A stretch of DNA of 46,232 nucleotides from Rhodospirillales bacterium (lineage in GTDB: Bacteria; Pseudomonadota; Alphaproteobacteria; Reyranellales; Reyranellaceae): positions 1 to 46,232 of the forward strand of contig CANIEC010000019.1 of the NCBI GenBank assembly GCA_947466085.1, read 5' to 3'. Shown piece by piece: positions 24,126 to 33,278 of this stretch. A program made the position numbers and the translations under genes. The notes under the pieces were generated by a model. The model did no database searches. It had not been told where the DNA came from and saw nothing but the letters and a program-made list of their open reading frames with translations. The stretch's first letter is position 1. Each line of letters begins with the position of its first letter.

Positions 24126-24214
24126 GCCCCCGTGGCGGAATTGGTAGACGCCAGCGACTTAAAATCGCTTGATCCGTAAGGATCGTGCCGGTTCGAGTCC
24201 GGCCGGGGGCACCA
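24126..24214 (+). tRNA. tRNA-Leu (anticodon UAA)
   Basis: An 89-nt tRNA with encoded CCA. The acceptor stem GCCCCCG/CGGGGGC is perfect. The anticodon arm AGCGA-CTTAAAA-TCGCT has anticodon TAA at 24160-24162. A long variable arm (TGATCCGTAAGGATCGT) marks it as class II, and the T arm is GCCGG-TTCGAGT-CCGGC. These features identify leucine. It is transcribed with, or just after, the flavoprotein gene. Confidence 0.97.
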
Positions 24215-24247
24215 AAGTGCCGGCAGCGCAGTCAACATCAACACCAA

Positions 24248-24382
24248 CCTCATGCTGAGGAGCGCTCCGATGGAGCGCGTCTCGAAGCATGGGCACGAAC
24301 ACCTCGTCTGTTGCCGATCCTTCGAGACGCGGTCCGGAGTTTACCCCGAGGTATTCGAGGGGGCCGCTCCTCAGGATGAGGG
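24248..24382. repeat. Dispersed palindromic repeat, family B (copy 2)
   Basis: CCTCATGCTGAGGAGC at 24248-24263 pairs with GCTCCTCAGGATGAGG at the right end. Inner arms GCGTCTCGAAGCATGGG and GATCCTTCGAGACGCGG match copy 1. Between the right arms lies about 30 bp of extra sequence (from GTCCGGAGTTTACCCC to about 24364) absent from copy 1, so this copy carries an insertion or is a mosaic. The element lies between tRNA-Leu and a small hypothetical gene. Confidence 0.85.
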
Positions 24383-24411
24383 GGTGCGGGTCGACTTGAA
24401 GTGGAAAGACT

Positions 24412-24693
24412 CTAGGCGTTTGCCTTCGGGGTTCCCCGCAAGCCTGCCAGACGGGCGGCATCACGGCTTGATGCGAATGCCGCGATTCGTATCGATTCCG
24501 CCATGATCGCCGCCTTCTTCTTCCCGTTCGAGTAGAAGGCGTTCTTCAAGTAGGTGAGTTGTTCGTCCAGCTGTTTGCCTTTGATCGCGTCGCCAGCCGC
24601 AACGGTCGCGATGACGATCTTCATGATCTGGAAGAGCGCTTCCTCGTTCTCAGTGAGGATCGCACTCGCGGCCTTCTTGCCGTCCTCTGACAT
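24412..24693 (-). CDS. Small hypothetical protein
   Basis: A 93-residue, probably cytoplasmic and mostly helical protein (MSEDGKKAASAILTENEEAL...). I see no known domain. Residues 20-35 are moderately hydrophobic (FQIMKIVIATVAAGDAI) but the chain is too charged for a clear membrane segment; the C-terminus is basic (SSRDAARLAGLRGTPKANA). Codon use is like the neighbours, and GAGGC lies just before the ATG at 24693. It is downstream of the ABC transporter ATPase on the same strand, 64 bp away, and may be read from that transcript. No function is proposed. Confidence 0.6.
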   Translation of the reverse strand: MSEDGKKAASAILTENEEALFQIMKIVIATVAAGDAIKGKQLDEQLTYLKNAFYSNGKKKAAIMAESIRIAAFASSRDAARLAGLRGTPKANA

Positions 24694-24757
24694 GGGAGCC
24701 TCGCCTGTTGGGGCCAGACTTCTAGCCGGGGTCCCCAATCTGCGAAAGGGATCAGCG

Positions 24758-25770
<1,013 letters not shown>

Positions 25771-25774
<4 letters not shown>

Positions 25775-26742
25775 AGCACGCACCTCACGTAATGGCCGGG
25801 CCCGACTTCCTTGAGCGGCGGCAAGCCCTGGCTGCAGACGTCCATGGCGAACTTGCAGCGCGCGGCGAAGCGGCAGCCCGGCGGCGGATCGAGCAGGTTC
25901 GGCACGGTGCCGGCGATGGCCTCGAGCCGCTGCTTCTTCTCGGCCGAGCGATCGACGCGCGGGATCGAGCGGATCAGGCCCTGCGTGTAGGGATGCCGCG
26001 GATTGCCGAACAGCGCCTCGACGGACGCCTCCTCGACGACATTGCCGGCATACATCACCGTCACCCTCTGGCAGGTCTCGGCGACGACGCCCATCGCATG
26101 GGTGATCAGCATGATCGCCATGCCGAACCGCTCCTTCATCTCCTGCATCAGTTCCAGGATCTGCGCCTGGATGGTGACATCGAGGGCGGTGGTCGGCTCG
26201 TCGGCGATCAGCAGCTTGGGCTGGCAGGACAGCGCCATGGCAATCATCACCCTCTGGCGCATGCCGCCGGAGAACTGGTGCGGATAGTCGTGCACGCGGC
26301 GCTCGGGGTTGGGAATGTCGACCAGCCGAAGCATCTCCGCCGCACCGGCGATCGCCTGCCGGCGCGACAGCTTCTGGTGCAGCGCGATCACCTCGGCGAT
26401 CTGGTCGCCCACCGTGTAGACCGGATTGAGCGAGGTCATCGGCTCCTGGAAGATGATGGCGATCTCCTTGGCGCGGATCTTGTCCATCTCGTCCATGGAC
26501 AGCGGGATCAGGTCCCGTCCCTGCCACAGGATCTGCCCGGCCTCGAAGCGGCCGGGCGGCATGTCGATCAGCTTCAGCACCGAGCGGGCGGTAACGGTCT
26601 TGCCGCAACCCGACTCGCCCACCACGCCCAGGGTCTCGCCGCGGTCGATGTGGAGGTCGACGCCGTCGACGGCGCGCACCATGCCGTCGTCGGTCTTGAA
26701 CCAGGTCTTGAGACCGCGAATGTCCAGCAGAGGTTCGGCCAC
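25771..26742 (-). CDS. Dipeptide/oligopeptide ABC transporter ATP-binding protein (DppD/OppD-like)
   Basis: A 323-residue ATPase with Walker A ([12 protein letters not shown]), Q-loop ([10 protein letters not shown]), signature [15 protein letters not shown], Walker B ([12 protein letters not shown]) and the DppD-type C-terminal [18 protein letters not shown]. It pairs with the GTGA-overlapping second ATPase. The ATG at 26742 lies 12 bp beyond the stop of the inner permease gene, consistent with one operon. Confidence 0.94.
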
Positions 26743-26754
26743 GCTACACCAGCC

Positions 26755-27702
26755 CTAGAGAACGCGCCGCGGATCGAGCGCGTCGCGCAGTCCGTCGCCG
26801 ATGAAGTTGATCGCCAGCACCGTGATGAAGATGAGGGCGCCGGGGAACAGCGCCCAGTGCGGGGCGATGTCGAGATAGTCCTTGGCGTCGCGCAGCACGC
26901 TGCCCCAGGTCGGCACGTCCGACGGGAAGCCGAGGCCGAGGAACGAGAGCGTCGACTCGGCGATGATGGCGGCGGCGACGTCGATGGTCGCGACCACGAT
27001 CACGGGCCCCAGCGCATTGGGCAGGATGTGCTGCGTCACCTGGCGCAGACGCGACGCCCCGAGCGCGCGTGCCGCCTCGACGAACTCCTTTTCGCGCAGG
27101 GACAGGAACTGGGCTCGCACCAGCCGCGCGGCGGACATCCAGCGCGTGCCGCCGATGACCGCAACGATCAGCACGAAGGCGCCGCCCTCGACGCCCAGCA
27201 CACCCTTCACCGGTTCGCGGAACAGGTAGATGACCAGCAGCAGCAGCGGAAGCTGCGGCAGCGACAGGAAGAGGTCGGTGACCCACATCAGCGCCGCGTC
27301 GACCCGTCCGCTCGACATGCCGGCGATGGCGCCGACCAGCACGCCGAAGAAGATGGCGACGACCATCGCCGCGAAGCCGACCGCGATCGAGATGCGGCCG
27401 CCGTAGATCAGCCGCGACAGCAGGTCCTGTCCGAGGTCGTCGGTCCCCAGCGGGTGTTTCCAGGACGGCCCCTGCAGCTTGGCGGCGAAGTCGATCTCGT
27501 TGATCGGCACGCGCCAGATGAACGGACCGGCCAGGACGGCGAACAGGATCACGGCCAGGGCGAAGGCCGAGACCAGCGCCATCCTGTGCCGCCGGAAGCG
27601 CCGCCAGGCCTCATGCCAGGGCGAGAATCCTTGCGCCTTGCGCGCGGCGGGTGGCCCGCCGGGAGCGCTAGCGGAAAGCGATGCGGGGGTCGAGCCAGCC
27701 AT
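26755..27702 (-). CDS. Dipeptide/oligopeptide ABC transporter permease (DppC/OppC-like)
   Basis: A 315-residue inner-membrane permease. An N-terminal cytoplasmic tail of about 35 residues with [10 protein letters not shown] precedes helix 1. [23 protein letters not shown] is the DppC hallmark and [21 protein letters not shown] is the EAA coupling loop that contacts the ATPases. About six helices are visible. I chose the ATG at 27702 (MAGSTPASL), which overlaps the end of the upstream permease gene by 35 bp; the ribosome-binding site is weak, so coupling is likely. Confidence 0.9.
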   Translation of the reverse strand: MAGSTPASLSASAPGGPPAARKAQGFSPWHEAWRRFRRHRMALVSAFALAVILFAVLAGPFIWRVPINEIDFAAKLQGPSWKHPLGTDDLGQDLLSRLIYGGRISIAVGFAAMVVAIFFGVLVGAIAGMSSGRVDAALMWVTDLFLSLPQLPLLLLVIYLFREPVKGVLGVEGGAFVLIVAVIGGTRWMSAARLVRAQFLSLREKEFVEAARALGASRLRQVTQHILPNALGPVIVVATIDVAAAIIAESTLSFLGLGFPSDVPTWGSVLRDAKDYLDIAPHWALFPGALIFITVLAINFIGDGLRDALDPRRVL

Positions 27703-28630
27703 AAAGGATATCTGCGATGAGGTTGAAGATGACGACCAGGCAGGCCGAGACGAAGGTGACACCCATGACGACGGGGGTATCGTTGGCAAGCATCGAGGAG
27801 ATCAGCAGCGAGCCGATGCCGGGCACGCGGAAGATCTGCTCGGTGACGATGGCGCCGCTGAAGACGATCGGCATCTGCAGGGCGACGAGCGTCACCACCG
27901 GGATCAGGGCCGTGCGCACGACGTGCCGGGTGATGACCTTGCGCTCGCCGATGCCCTTCGACCGCGCCGTGGTGACGTAGTCGAGGCGGATGACGTCGAG
28001 CACCGAGGAGCGCACGAAGCGCACCAGCGCCGCGCCTTGGAACAGGCCGAGCACCGTGACCGGCATGATCGACTGCTTGATGTGCTCCCAGTAGAACGCC
28101 CAGCCGGTCGCGGCGATGTCGGCGCGATAGACGAAGGGCAGCCAGTCCAGCTGGATGGAAAAGACCAGGATCAGCACCAGGCCCGTGAAGAAGGTCGGCA
28201 GCGAGAAGCCGATGAAGGCGAAGGTGTTGGCGACCTGGTCGAACAGCGAATAGGGCCGTGTCGCGGCCAGAACGCCGACCGGAATGGCAATGGCGATGGC
28301 CAGGATCTGCGACGCGCCGATGACGATCAGGGTCACCGGCAGGCGCTGCATGATCAGCGTGCTCACGTCCATGCGGCTGACGAAGGAGAATCCCCAGTCA
28401 CCCTGCAGCAGCGCGATCAGCCAGTGCCAGTAGCGCATCCAGACCGGGTCATCGAGGCCGAACTTGGCGCGCAACGCGGCGCGCACCTCGGGCGGCACCG
28501 CCGGGTTGGTCGCCAGTTCGTCGAAAGGGTCTCCCGGCGCCAGGGCCAGGAGGGAGAAAAGCACGACGCTGATCCCGAGCAGACTCGGGATCATGATCAG
28601 GAGCTTCCGGATTACGTACTGCCTGCTCAC
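27668..28630 (-). CDS. Dipeptide/oligopeptide ABC transporter permease (DppB/OppB-like)
   Basis: A 320-residue inner-membrane permease. It opens with QYVIRKLLIMIPSLLGISVV, the classical DppB first helix, followed by LALAPGDPFDEL and GLDDPVWMRYWHWL. The EAA-like loop is DYVTTARSKGIGERKVITRH, and the end [16 protein letters not shown] is family-typical. The GTG at 28630 is preferred because AGG lies 8 bases upstream; a TTG at 28645 has no such site and touches the terminator stem region. It is the first gene after the intercistronic terminator behind the binding-protein gene. Confidence 0.9.
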   Translation of the reverse strand: MSRQYVIRKLLIMIPSLLGISVVLFSLLALAPGDPFDELATNPAVPPEVRAALRAKFGLDDPVWMRYWHWLIALLQGDWGFSFVSRMDVSTLIMQRLPVTLIVIGASQILAIAIAIPVGVLAATRPYSLFDQVANTFAFIGFSLPTFFTGLVLILVFSIQLDWLPFVYRADIAATGWAFYWEHIKQSIMPVTVLGLFQGAALVRFVRSSVLDVIRLDYVTTARSKGIGERKVITRHVVRTALIPVVTLVALQMPIVFSGAIVTEQIFRVPGIGSLLISSMLANDTPVVMGVTFVSACLVVIFNLIADILYGWLDPRIAFR

Positions 28631-28640
28631 GCGATGGACC

Positions 28641-28680
28641 TGCAAAAAGAAGGCCCTCCCCGCGCGTGGCGGGGAGGGCG
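28641..28680 (-). terminator. Intercistronic terminator between binding-protein and permease genes
   Basis: GCCCTCCCCGC (28653-28663) and GCGGGGAGGGC (28669-28679) form a perfect 11-bp stem with a 5-base loop. Read on the minus strand it is followed by CTTCTTTTTGC. Placed 9 bp after the binding-protein stop, it likely allows partial readthrough, so that the receptor is made in excess of the membrane components. Confidence 0.85.
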
Positions 28681-28688
28681 AAGCGCAC

Positions 28689-30479
28689 CTAGGCGTCCTT
28701 GAACCAGTCGCTGAGGTCCGAGGTATTGTTGTCCCAGCCGCTGATGTTGCAGTTGAGCTTCGCCGCCTTGGCCGACACGGTCGGGCGCTGCACGATGCCC
28801 ATCACGATCTGGTTCTGGATGGCGAGGTCGTTCATCTTGATGAACGAGGCGGCACGCTTGACGGGATCGAGTTCCACCTCGGTCTCGCGGTAGAGCTTGT
28901 CGGCCTCGGGGCTCTGCCAGCGCGTGATGTTGCGGCCCTGCCACTTGTTGTCCTTGGTGGCCGCTTCCCACGAGACGAACTGCAGCATGTGCGTGCCCGG
29001 ATCGGGCTGGCCCATGGTGGTCGTGTACATCTCGAGGTCGGTGTAGAACTTCGTGTAGGTGTCCGGATTGGCCACGTCCGACGAGAAGAAGACCGAGGCC
29101 GTCACCGACTTCAGCTCGATGTCGATGCCCGCCTTCTGGGCCGCCTGCTTGATGATGGCCTGCGTCTTCTGGCGGGGCTGGTTGATCGAGGTCTGGTAGA
29201 CGAACTTGAGTTTCTTGCCGTCCTTGGCGCGGATGCCGTCCGCACCCTTCTTCCAGCCGGCCTTCTCGAGGATGTCGTTGGCCTTGTCGACATTGAACTC
29301 GATCGGGTTGTTCTTCGAATCGAAGCGCGCCGGACCGTAGAGGAAGTTGCGGGTCGCCGGACCGGTGCGGCCGTAGATGTGGTCCTGGATCGACTTGTTG
29401 TCGACGAGGAGCGCCACCGCCTTGCGCACTTCCGGATCGCTGAGCGTCGGGTGCTTGGTCTTCAGGCTCGCCCGCTCGCCGTCGACTTCCGTCCACGGGT
29501 CGGTCGTGTTCATGAGCAGGAACTCGATATTGCCGCCCGGCGTGATCGAGACGCTGCCCTTGCCGCCCTTCTCGAGGCGCTGGAGGATCTCGTCCTCGAC
29601 CTGCAGGTTCCAGGCGAAATCGAACTCGCCGGTCTGCAGCACCGCGCGCGCCGCCGAGACGGCGTCGCCGCCGCCCTTCATCTCGACCGTGTCGAAGAAC
29701 GGCTTGTTGGCCTGGTGGTAGTTCGGGTTCATGACGCCCGTCACCAGATCGCCCGGCTTGAAGTCCTTGAACATGTAGGGGCCGGTACCGACCGGCTTGA
29801 GGTTGGTGGGGGCGTCACGCGACTTGGCGCCGATGTAGTCGGCGAACAGGTGCTTCGGGATCAGCATGCCGCGGGTTCCGACGAAGGCATCGGCCCAGAA
29901 CGGCGTCGGCTTCTTGAACTTCACCGTCACGGTGTACGGGTCGACCTTCTCGACCATGACGTCCTGGTAGGACGCGATCGTATAGGCGGCCGTCGCCGGG
30001 TCCTTGGCATATTCCCAGTTGAACACGACGTCGTCGGCCGTGAACGGCTTGCCGTCATGCCAGGTGACACCCTGCTTCAGCTTCCACGTCACCGTCAGGC
30101 CGTCGGCGGAAAGGCCGCCATTCTCCTTGGTCGGGATCTCGGCCGCCAGCTTGGGCTTGAGGTTGCCGTCCGGGTCCCACGCCGCCAGCGGCTCGTAGAA
30201 CAGGCGCGAACCGTCCTGGTCCTTGGTGCCGACCGCGAAATGCGGATTGAGCAGGGTCGGGCCCTGCCACCACAGCAGCTTGAGGGGGCCGCCGCCGCCC
30301 CGCTTGGTCGGCTTGTAGGTCGAGGGGCTCTGCGCCATCGCAACGCCCGACGACAGGAGGATCTGGCTCGCCGCCGGCGCGCCGATGCCCACGGCCATCA
30401 TCGCCTGCACGAAACCCCGTCGCGACAGCTTGCCGGCCTTCACCTTCCCGATGAGGCCACGCAGTTCACGTTCCTTCAT
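28689..30479 (-). CDS. ABC transporter substrate-binding protein family 5 (peptide/nickel type), Tat-exported
   Basis: A 596-residue periplasmic binding protein. The N-terminus carries a twin-arginine signal, SRRGFVQ at 19-25, followed by a hydrophobic stretch and an AMAQS cleavage site near 48-51. SBP_bac_5 blocks are clear: LAAEIPTKENGG, TWKLKQGVTWHDGKPFTADDVVF, PVGTGPYMF and the C-terminal EVELDPVKRAASFIKM. It is the receptor of the importer encoded downstream. Ligands of this family range from peptides to glycosides and opines; the long chain does not settle which. The 130 bp upstream separate it from the divergent SMR operon. Confidence 0.93.
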   Translation of the reverse strand: MKERELRGLIGKVKAGKLSRRGFVQAMMAVGIGAPAASQILLSSGVAMAQSPSTYKPTKRGGGGPLKLLWWQGPTLLNPHFAVGTKDQDGSRLFYEPLAAWDPDGNLKPKLAAEIPTKENGGLSADGLTVTWKLKQGVTWHDGKPFTADDVVFNWEYAKDPATAAYTIASYQDVMVEKVDPYTVTVKFKKPTPFWADAFVGTRGMLIPKHLFADYIGAKSRDAPTNLKPVGTGPYMFKDFKPGDLVTGVMNPNYHQANKPFFDTVEMKGGGDAVSAARAVLQTGEFDFAWNLQVEDEILQRLEKGGKGSVSITPGGNIEFLLMNTTDPWTEVDGERASLKTKHPTLSDPEVRKAVALLVDNKSIQDHIYGRTGPATRNFLYGPARFDSKNNPIEFNVDKANDILEKAGWKKGADGIRAKDGKKLKFVYQTSINQPRQKTQAIIKQAAQKAGIDIELKSVTASVFFSSDVANPDTYTKFYTDLEMYTTTMGQPDPGTHMLQFVSWEAATKDNKWQGRNITRWQSPEADKLYRETEVELDPVKRAASFIKMNDLAIQNQIVMGIVQRPTVSAKAAKLNCNISGWDNNTSDLSDWFKDA

Positions 30480-30552
30480 GTCAACACTCCCAAGATCCTA
30501 GACCTTCCCTATGCCGCCCTCGCTATGCTGCAAGATGCGTGCAATCCTTGAT

Positions 30553-30569
30553 CGTTACAGGCTGTAACG
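30553..30569. promoter_or_regulatory. 17-bp palindrome, putative regulator operator upstream of the SMR operon
   Basis: CGTTACAG-G-CTGTAACG is a perfect 8-bp inverted repeat around one central base. It lies 40 bp upstream of the SMR transporter ATG and 73 bp from the divergent binding-protein start. The form fits a TetR-type or similar dimeric repressor site. No regulator gene is adjacent. Confidence 0.55.
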
Positions 30570-30609
30570 TTGCCGTCAATGACAGCACTTGCTCCGAGGG
30601 AGACTCTGA

Positions 30610-30927
30610 ATGGCATGGATATCTCTTTTCCTGGCAGGACTTTGCGAAATCGGCTGGCCCGTCGGGCTGAAGCTTGGCTGGACGGACCAGGGTGCCCGGC
30701 CGGGATGGCTGCTTTTCGCCGCGGTTGCCATCGTTGTGAGCGGCGCGCTGCTTATGTGGGCACAGCGCACCATCCCGATGGGCACCGCCTACGCGATCTG
30801 GACGGGCATAGGCGCCGTCGGGGCCTTCACCGTGGGAATCGTGGCCTTCGGCGACACCGTCTCGACGATCCGGATCGTGTCGATCGGCCTCATCGTGGCC
30901 GGCATCGTCGGCCTCAAGCTCGCCTGA
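30610..30927 (+). CDS. sugE: SMR transporter, SugE/Gdx (guanidinium exporter) type
   Basis: A 105-residue four-helix small multidrug resistance protein. Glu13 (AGLCEIGWPVGLK) is the essential proton/substrate carboxylate, and the W three residues later with GTAYAIWTGIGAVGAF marks the Gdx/SugE subtype, which exports guanidinium in exchange for protons, rather than the EmrE subtype. It works as an antiparallel dimer in the inner membrane. I looked for and did not see a guanidine (ykkC-type) riboswitch upstream; a 17-bp palindrome is there instead. The SDR gene follows after 11 bp. Confidence 0.9.
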   Translation: MAWISLFLAGLCEIGWPVGLKLGWTDQGARPGWLLFAAVAIVVSGALLMWAQRTIPMGTAYAIWTGIGAVGAFTVGIVAFGDTVSTIRIVSIGLIVAGIVGLKLA

Positions 30928-30938
30928 GGGATCAGAAC

Positions 30939-31697
30939 ATGAGGATGAAGGACAAGGTCGCGCTGGTGACCGGCGCGGCGAGCGGCATGGGTGCAGCCAC
31001 CGCGCGCGTTTTTGCCCGCGAGGGCGCCAAGGCCGTGGTGGTGGCCGACATGCTCGACAAGGACGGTGAAGCCGTCGTCGAAGAGATCAACAGGGCCGGC
31101 GGCACGGCCACCTTTGTGCATCTGGACGTCACAAAGGAGGAGGAGTGGAAGGCTGCCATCGACCAGACGGTCGCCGCCCACGGCGGCCTCAACGTGCTGG
31201 TGAACAATGCCGGCATCTCGGGCTCCGCGGCCGAGGACCTCTACGACACGGCGCTGTGGCACCGGCTGATGGACATCAACTCCACCGGCGTCTTCCTCGG
31301 CATGAAGTACGGCATCGCCGCCATCCGAAAGACCGGCGGGCCGGGCTCGGTGATCAACCTGTCGTCGATCTCGGGCATCGTCGGCCAAGCCTACATCCAT
31401 GTCGGCTACAACGCCTCCAAGGGCGCCGTCCGGCTGATTACCAAGGCTGCTGCAGCGCAACACGGCAAGGAAGGTATCCGTGTGAACTCGGTGCATCCCG
31501 GCCTGATGCCGCCGATGCGTACCTCCGGCCGCACCGCCGATCCGGAGCAGCGCGCCAAGACGCTGAAGGGCGTGCCGCTCGGCCGCGCCGGCGAGGTCGA
31601 CGAGGTGGCCAATGCCATTCTCTTCCTGGCGTCGGACGAATCTTCCTACATCACCGGCGCCGAACTGGTGGTCGACGGCGGCTGGACGGCGGTCTGA
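30939..31697 (+). CDS. Short-chain dehydrogenase/reductase (SDR)
   Basis: A 252-residue classical SDR. TGAASGMG (TGxxxGxG) binds the cofactor. Asp after strand 2 (VVVADMLDKD) suggests NAD preference. NNAGIS, the catalytic Ser in NLSSISG, and Tyr and Lys in YNASKGAVRL are intact. It resembles cyclopentanol/3-alpha-hydroxysteroid dehydrogenase-like SDRs, but the substrate is not resolvable. GAGGG lies 8 bases before the ATG at 30939. It is 11 bp after the SMR gene and 1 bp before the Nudix gene, so the three form one operon. Confidence 0.92.
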   Translation: MRMKDKVALVTGAASGMGAATARVFAREGAKAVVVADMLDKDGEAVVEEINRAGGTATFVHLDVTKEEEWKAAIDQTVAAHGGLNVLVNNAGISGSAAEDLYDTALWHRLMDINSTGVFLGMKYGIAAIRKTGGPGSVINLSSISGIVGQAYIHVGYNASKGAVRLITKAAAAQHGKEGIRVNSVHPGLMPPMRTSGRTADPEQRAKTLKGVPLGRAGEVDEVANAILFLASDESSYITGAELVVDGGWTAV

Positions 31698-31698
31698 C

Positions 31699-32295
31699 GT
31701 GGCGGAAGACCGCAAGACCGTCGTGCCCTGGAAAGTACTCGAGTCGAAGTACAACTATCGAGACCGATGGCTGGCGCTGCGTTCCGACACGGTCGAACTG
31801 CCGAACGGCCGTGTGCTCACTCCGTTCCATGTCATCGAGCAACCGGACTGGGTCACGGCGATCGCGATCACGCGCGATGGCGGAATCGTCCTGGTCGAGG
31901 AATACCGGCACGGGGCGAGACAGGCGGTGATCGAGCTGCCGAGCGGCATCCACGAGGGGCCGGGCGAGCCCGTCGACCAGATGAAGCGGGAGTTGCTGGA
32001 AGAGACCGGCTTCGCGGGTGAGGACTGGCATCCGCTTGGAGCATTCTTCGCCAACGCACCGCGGCTCGACAACCGCGTGCACTGCTTCCTGGCCCTCGAT
32101 GTCCACAAGGTGGCCGAGCCCGCGCTGGACGACGGCGAGATCATCGTGCCGCACGAAGTGCCCTTCCCTCGGTTCCTCGAGGAACTGCGCGACGGGCGCC
32201 GCACGTTCCATGGCTTCCAGGGGGGCGCGCTGTGGCTGCTGGATGCCTACGCCCGCAGGACCAGGGACAAGCGCCTCGCAGCGCTGCTGGATTGA
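31699..32295 (+). CDS. Nudix hydrolase (ADP-ribose pyrophosphatase-like)
   Basis: A 198-residue Nudix protein. The Nudix box is recognisable as SGIHEGPGEPVDQMKRELL followed by EETGF, keeping the metal-binding RExxEE core, but the spacing is G-x6-E-x6-RE rather than the usual G-x5-E-x7-RE. The total length from the loop Pro to REL is unchanged, so the Glu is simply shifted by one. N-terminal strands (YNYRDRWLALRSDTVEL) resemble the ADP-ribose pyrophosphatase/NudF group. The likely reaction is hydrolysis of a nucleoside diphosphate derivative. The GTG start at 31699 begins 1 bp after the SDR stop. Confidence 0.88.
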   Translation: MAEDRKTVVPWKVLESKYNYRDRWLALRSDTVELPNGRVLTPFHVIEQPDWVTAIAITRDGGIVLVEEYRHGARQAVIELPSGIHEGPGEPVDQMKRELLEETGFAGEDWHPLGAFFANAPRLDNRVHCFLALDVHKVAEPALDDGEIIVPHEVPFPRFLEELRDGRRTFHGFQGGALWLLDAYARRTRDKRLAALLD

Positions 32296-32306
32296 GAGCG
32301 GGCTGG

Positions 32307-32732
32307 CTACCGCTTCCGCTCGCGCAACCGGCCCGCGACCGCGCACACCATCAAGCCGCCGATCAGCGAGATATGCTCCATCGCGACGCGGAAGTGCGGT
32401 GTCCGCGCCGGCTCCTGCATCGTCCAGAACGGATGGGCGAGCACGATCGCCACGACCAGGAAGCCGCTCAGGATGCCGCAGCCCAGCCACAGCCAGCGAT
32501 CCAGCAGGATCAGCAGCGAGCCGACCAGCAGCGTCATGATGAGCACGATGTTCAGGAAGCCTGCCGGCTCCAGGCCGAGCGTCTTCAATTCGGCAACGCT
32601 GTGCGCAAAGCCGAACAGGTGCGCGAGCCCCGCGCTCCAGAAGACGAAGGTCAGCACCAGCCTGGCCAGAAACCAGCCGATCCCGCTGTCCAGGAAAGCC
32701 GCGATCAGCCGCGGCGTGTCGTTTCGACCCAT
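32307..32732 (-). CDS. DoxX-like inner-membrane protein
   Basis: A 141-residue protein with four membrane helices: GWFLARLVLTFVFWSAGLAHL, then AGFLNIVLIMTLLVGSLLIL, GCGILSGFLVVAIVLAHPFW and HISLIGGLMVCAVAG. The HPFW after helix 3 and the overall layout match the DoxX/YphA family, whose members are poorly understood and sometimes linked to redox or thiol stress. The ATG at 32732 has GGGGGAG 7 bases upstream. It is convergent with the Nudix gene, 11 bp between stops, and divergent from the DUF2946-like gene. Confidence 0.85.
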   Translation of the reverse strand: MGRNDTPRLIAAFLDSGIGWFLARLVLTFVFWSAGLAHLFGFAHSVAELKTLGLEPAGFLNIVLIMTLLVGSLLILLDRWLWLGCGILSGFLVVAIVLAHPFWTMQEPARTPHFRVAMEHISLIGGLMVCAVAGRLRERKR

Positions 32733-32821
32733 CTCCATTCTCCCCCGAGAAATTCGCGGCGAGACGATAAGGCGACAAGCTGCCCTCTTCCACCCCGTCC
32801 GGTTTCGTGCGTAATTCGGCC

Positions 32822-33214
32822 ATGGTTCGCAAACGACCCGACCAAGGCTGGCGCGCGGCGGCATTCGCCGTGGCGCTGTTTGCGATCACGCTCAACTTCT
32901 TCCAGCCGCTCGCTCACGCCGTCCTGATGCGCGACGGCGGCCCCGAGGCCGCCGCCCGGACCTGGGGCGTCTTCTGCCTGCCCGCCGCCGACGAGGACGG
33001 TTCGCAGGTGCCCGGCCAGCAGGCCGGCAAGATCCACGAATGCTGCCTGGGGCTCGCGCAGGCGCCGGCGCTGGGCGAGCCTTCAGATACCGCCTTCCTG
33101 CTCGTCGAACGCGTCGCAGAGACGATCGTCTTTGCTGCCGACGACGAGGCGCTGGCCCCCGTCGGCATCCGCGACGGGCCCCACCGACCGCGCGGTCCAC
33201 CCTCCCACGTCTGA
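32822..33214 (+). CDS. DUF2946-like periplasmic/membrane-anchored protein, possible copper handling
   Basis: A 130-residue protein. One N-terminal hydrophobic segment (AAAFAVALFAITLNFFQPLAHA) acts as signal or anchor, followed by a small domain with KIHECCLGLAQ and a further single Cys (WGVFCLPA). The His/Cys pattern and size fit DUF2946, a family frequently found beside TonB-dependent copper receptors. It opens the plus-strand cassette with receptor, BNR protein, TlpA-like protein and PCuAC. Metal binding by the Cys/His residues is inferred from pattern and context. The ATG at 32822 is the natural start. Confidence 0.72.
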   Translation: MVRKRPDQGWRAAAFAVALFAITLNFFQPLAHAVLMRDGGPEAAARTWGVFCLPAADEDGSQVPGQQAGKIHECCLGLAQAPALGEPSDTAFLLVERVAETIVFAADDEALAPVGIRDGPHRPRGPPSHV

Positions 33215-33224
33215 CGCCTGAACC

Positions 33225-33250
33225 CGCGACGCGCCCTGCCGTGCGTCGCG
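33225..33250 (+). other. Hairpin between DUF2946 and receptor genes
   Basis: CGCGACGC and GCGTCGCG form a perfect 8-bp stem with a 10-base loop, 10 bp after the DUF2946 stop. Only TTCGCTTGT follows, so it may be a weak terminator or a processing site that separates receptor expression from the first gene. Confidence 0.4.
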
Positions 33251-33278
33251 TTCGCTTGTCATTCGTGGGGAGATTTTC

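Noticed and set aside
21232..24382. CRISPR-like array suggested by repeated arms
   Set aside because: The repeats are inverted, nested and only two copies about 3 kb apart; there are no regular spacers and no cas genes.
24126..24382. Integrative element or attachment site at the tRNA-Leu gene
   Set aside because: No integrase and no direct repeat of the tRNA 3' end was found nearby; the adjoining sequence is a family B palindrome also present elsewhere.
25792..28702. Long plus-strand frames across the ABC transporter genes
   Set aside because: Antisense shadows of permeases and ATPases whose motifs are unambiguous on the minus strand.
30480..30609. Guanidine riboswitch (ykkC or mini-ykkC) upstream of the Gdx/SugE gene
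   Set aside because: No paired hairpins with ACGR loops and no ykkC-like core were visible by eye; a palindromic operator was found instead.
33215..33278. Cobalamin riboswitch ahead of the TonB-dependent receptor
   Set aside because: Only 64 bp are available and no B12-box was seen; the space holds a simple 8-bp hairpin.
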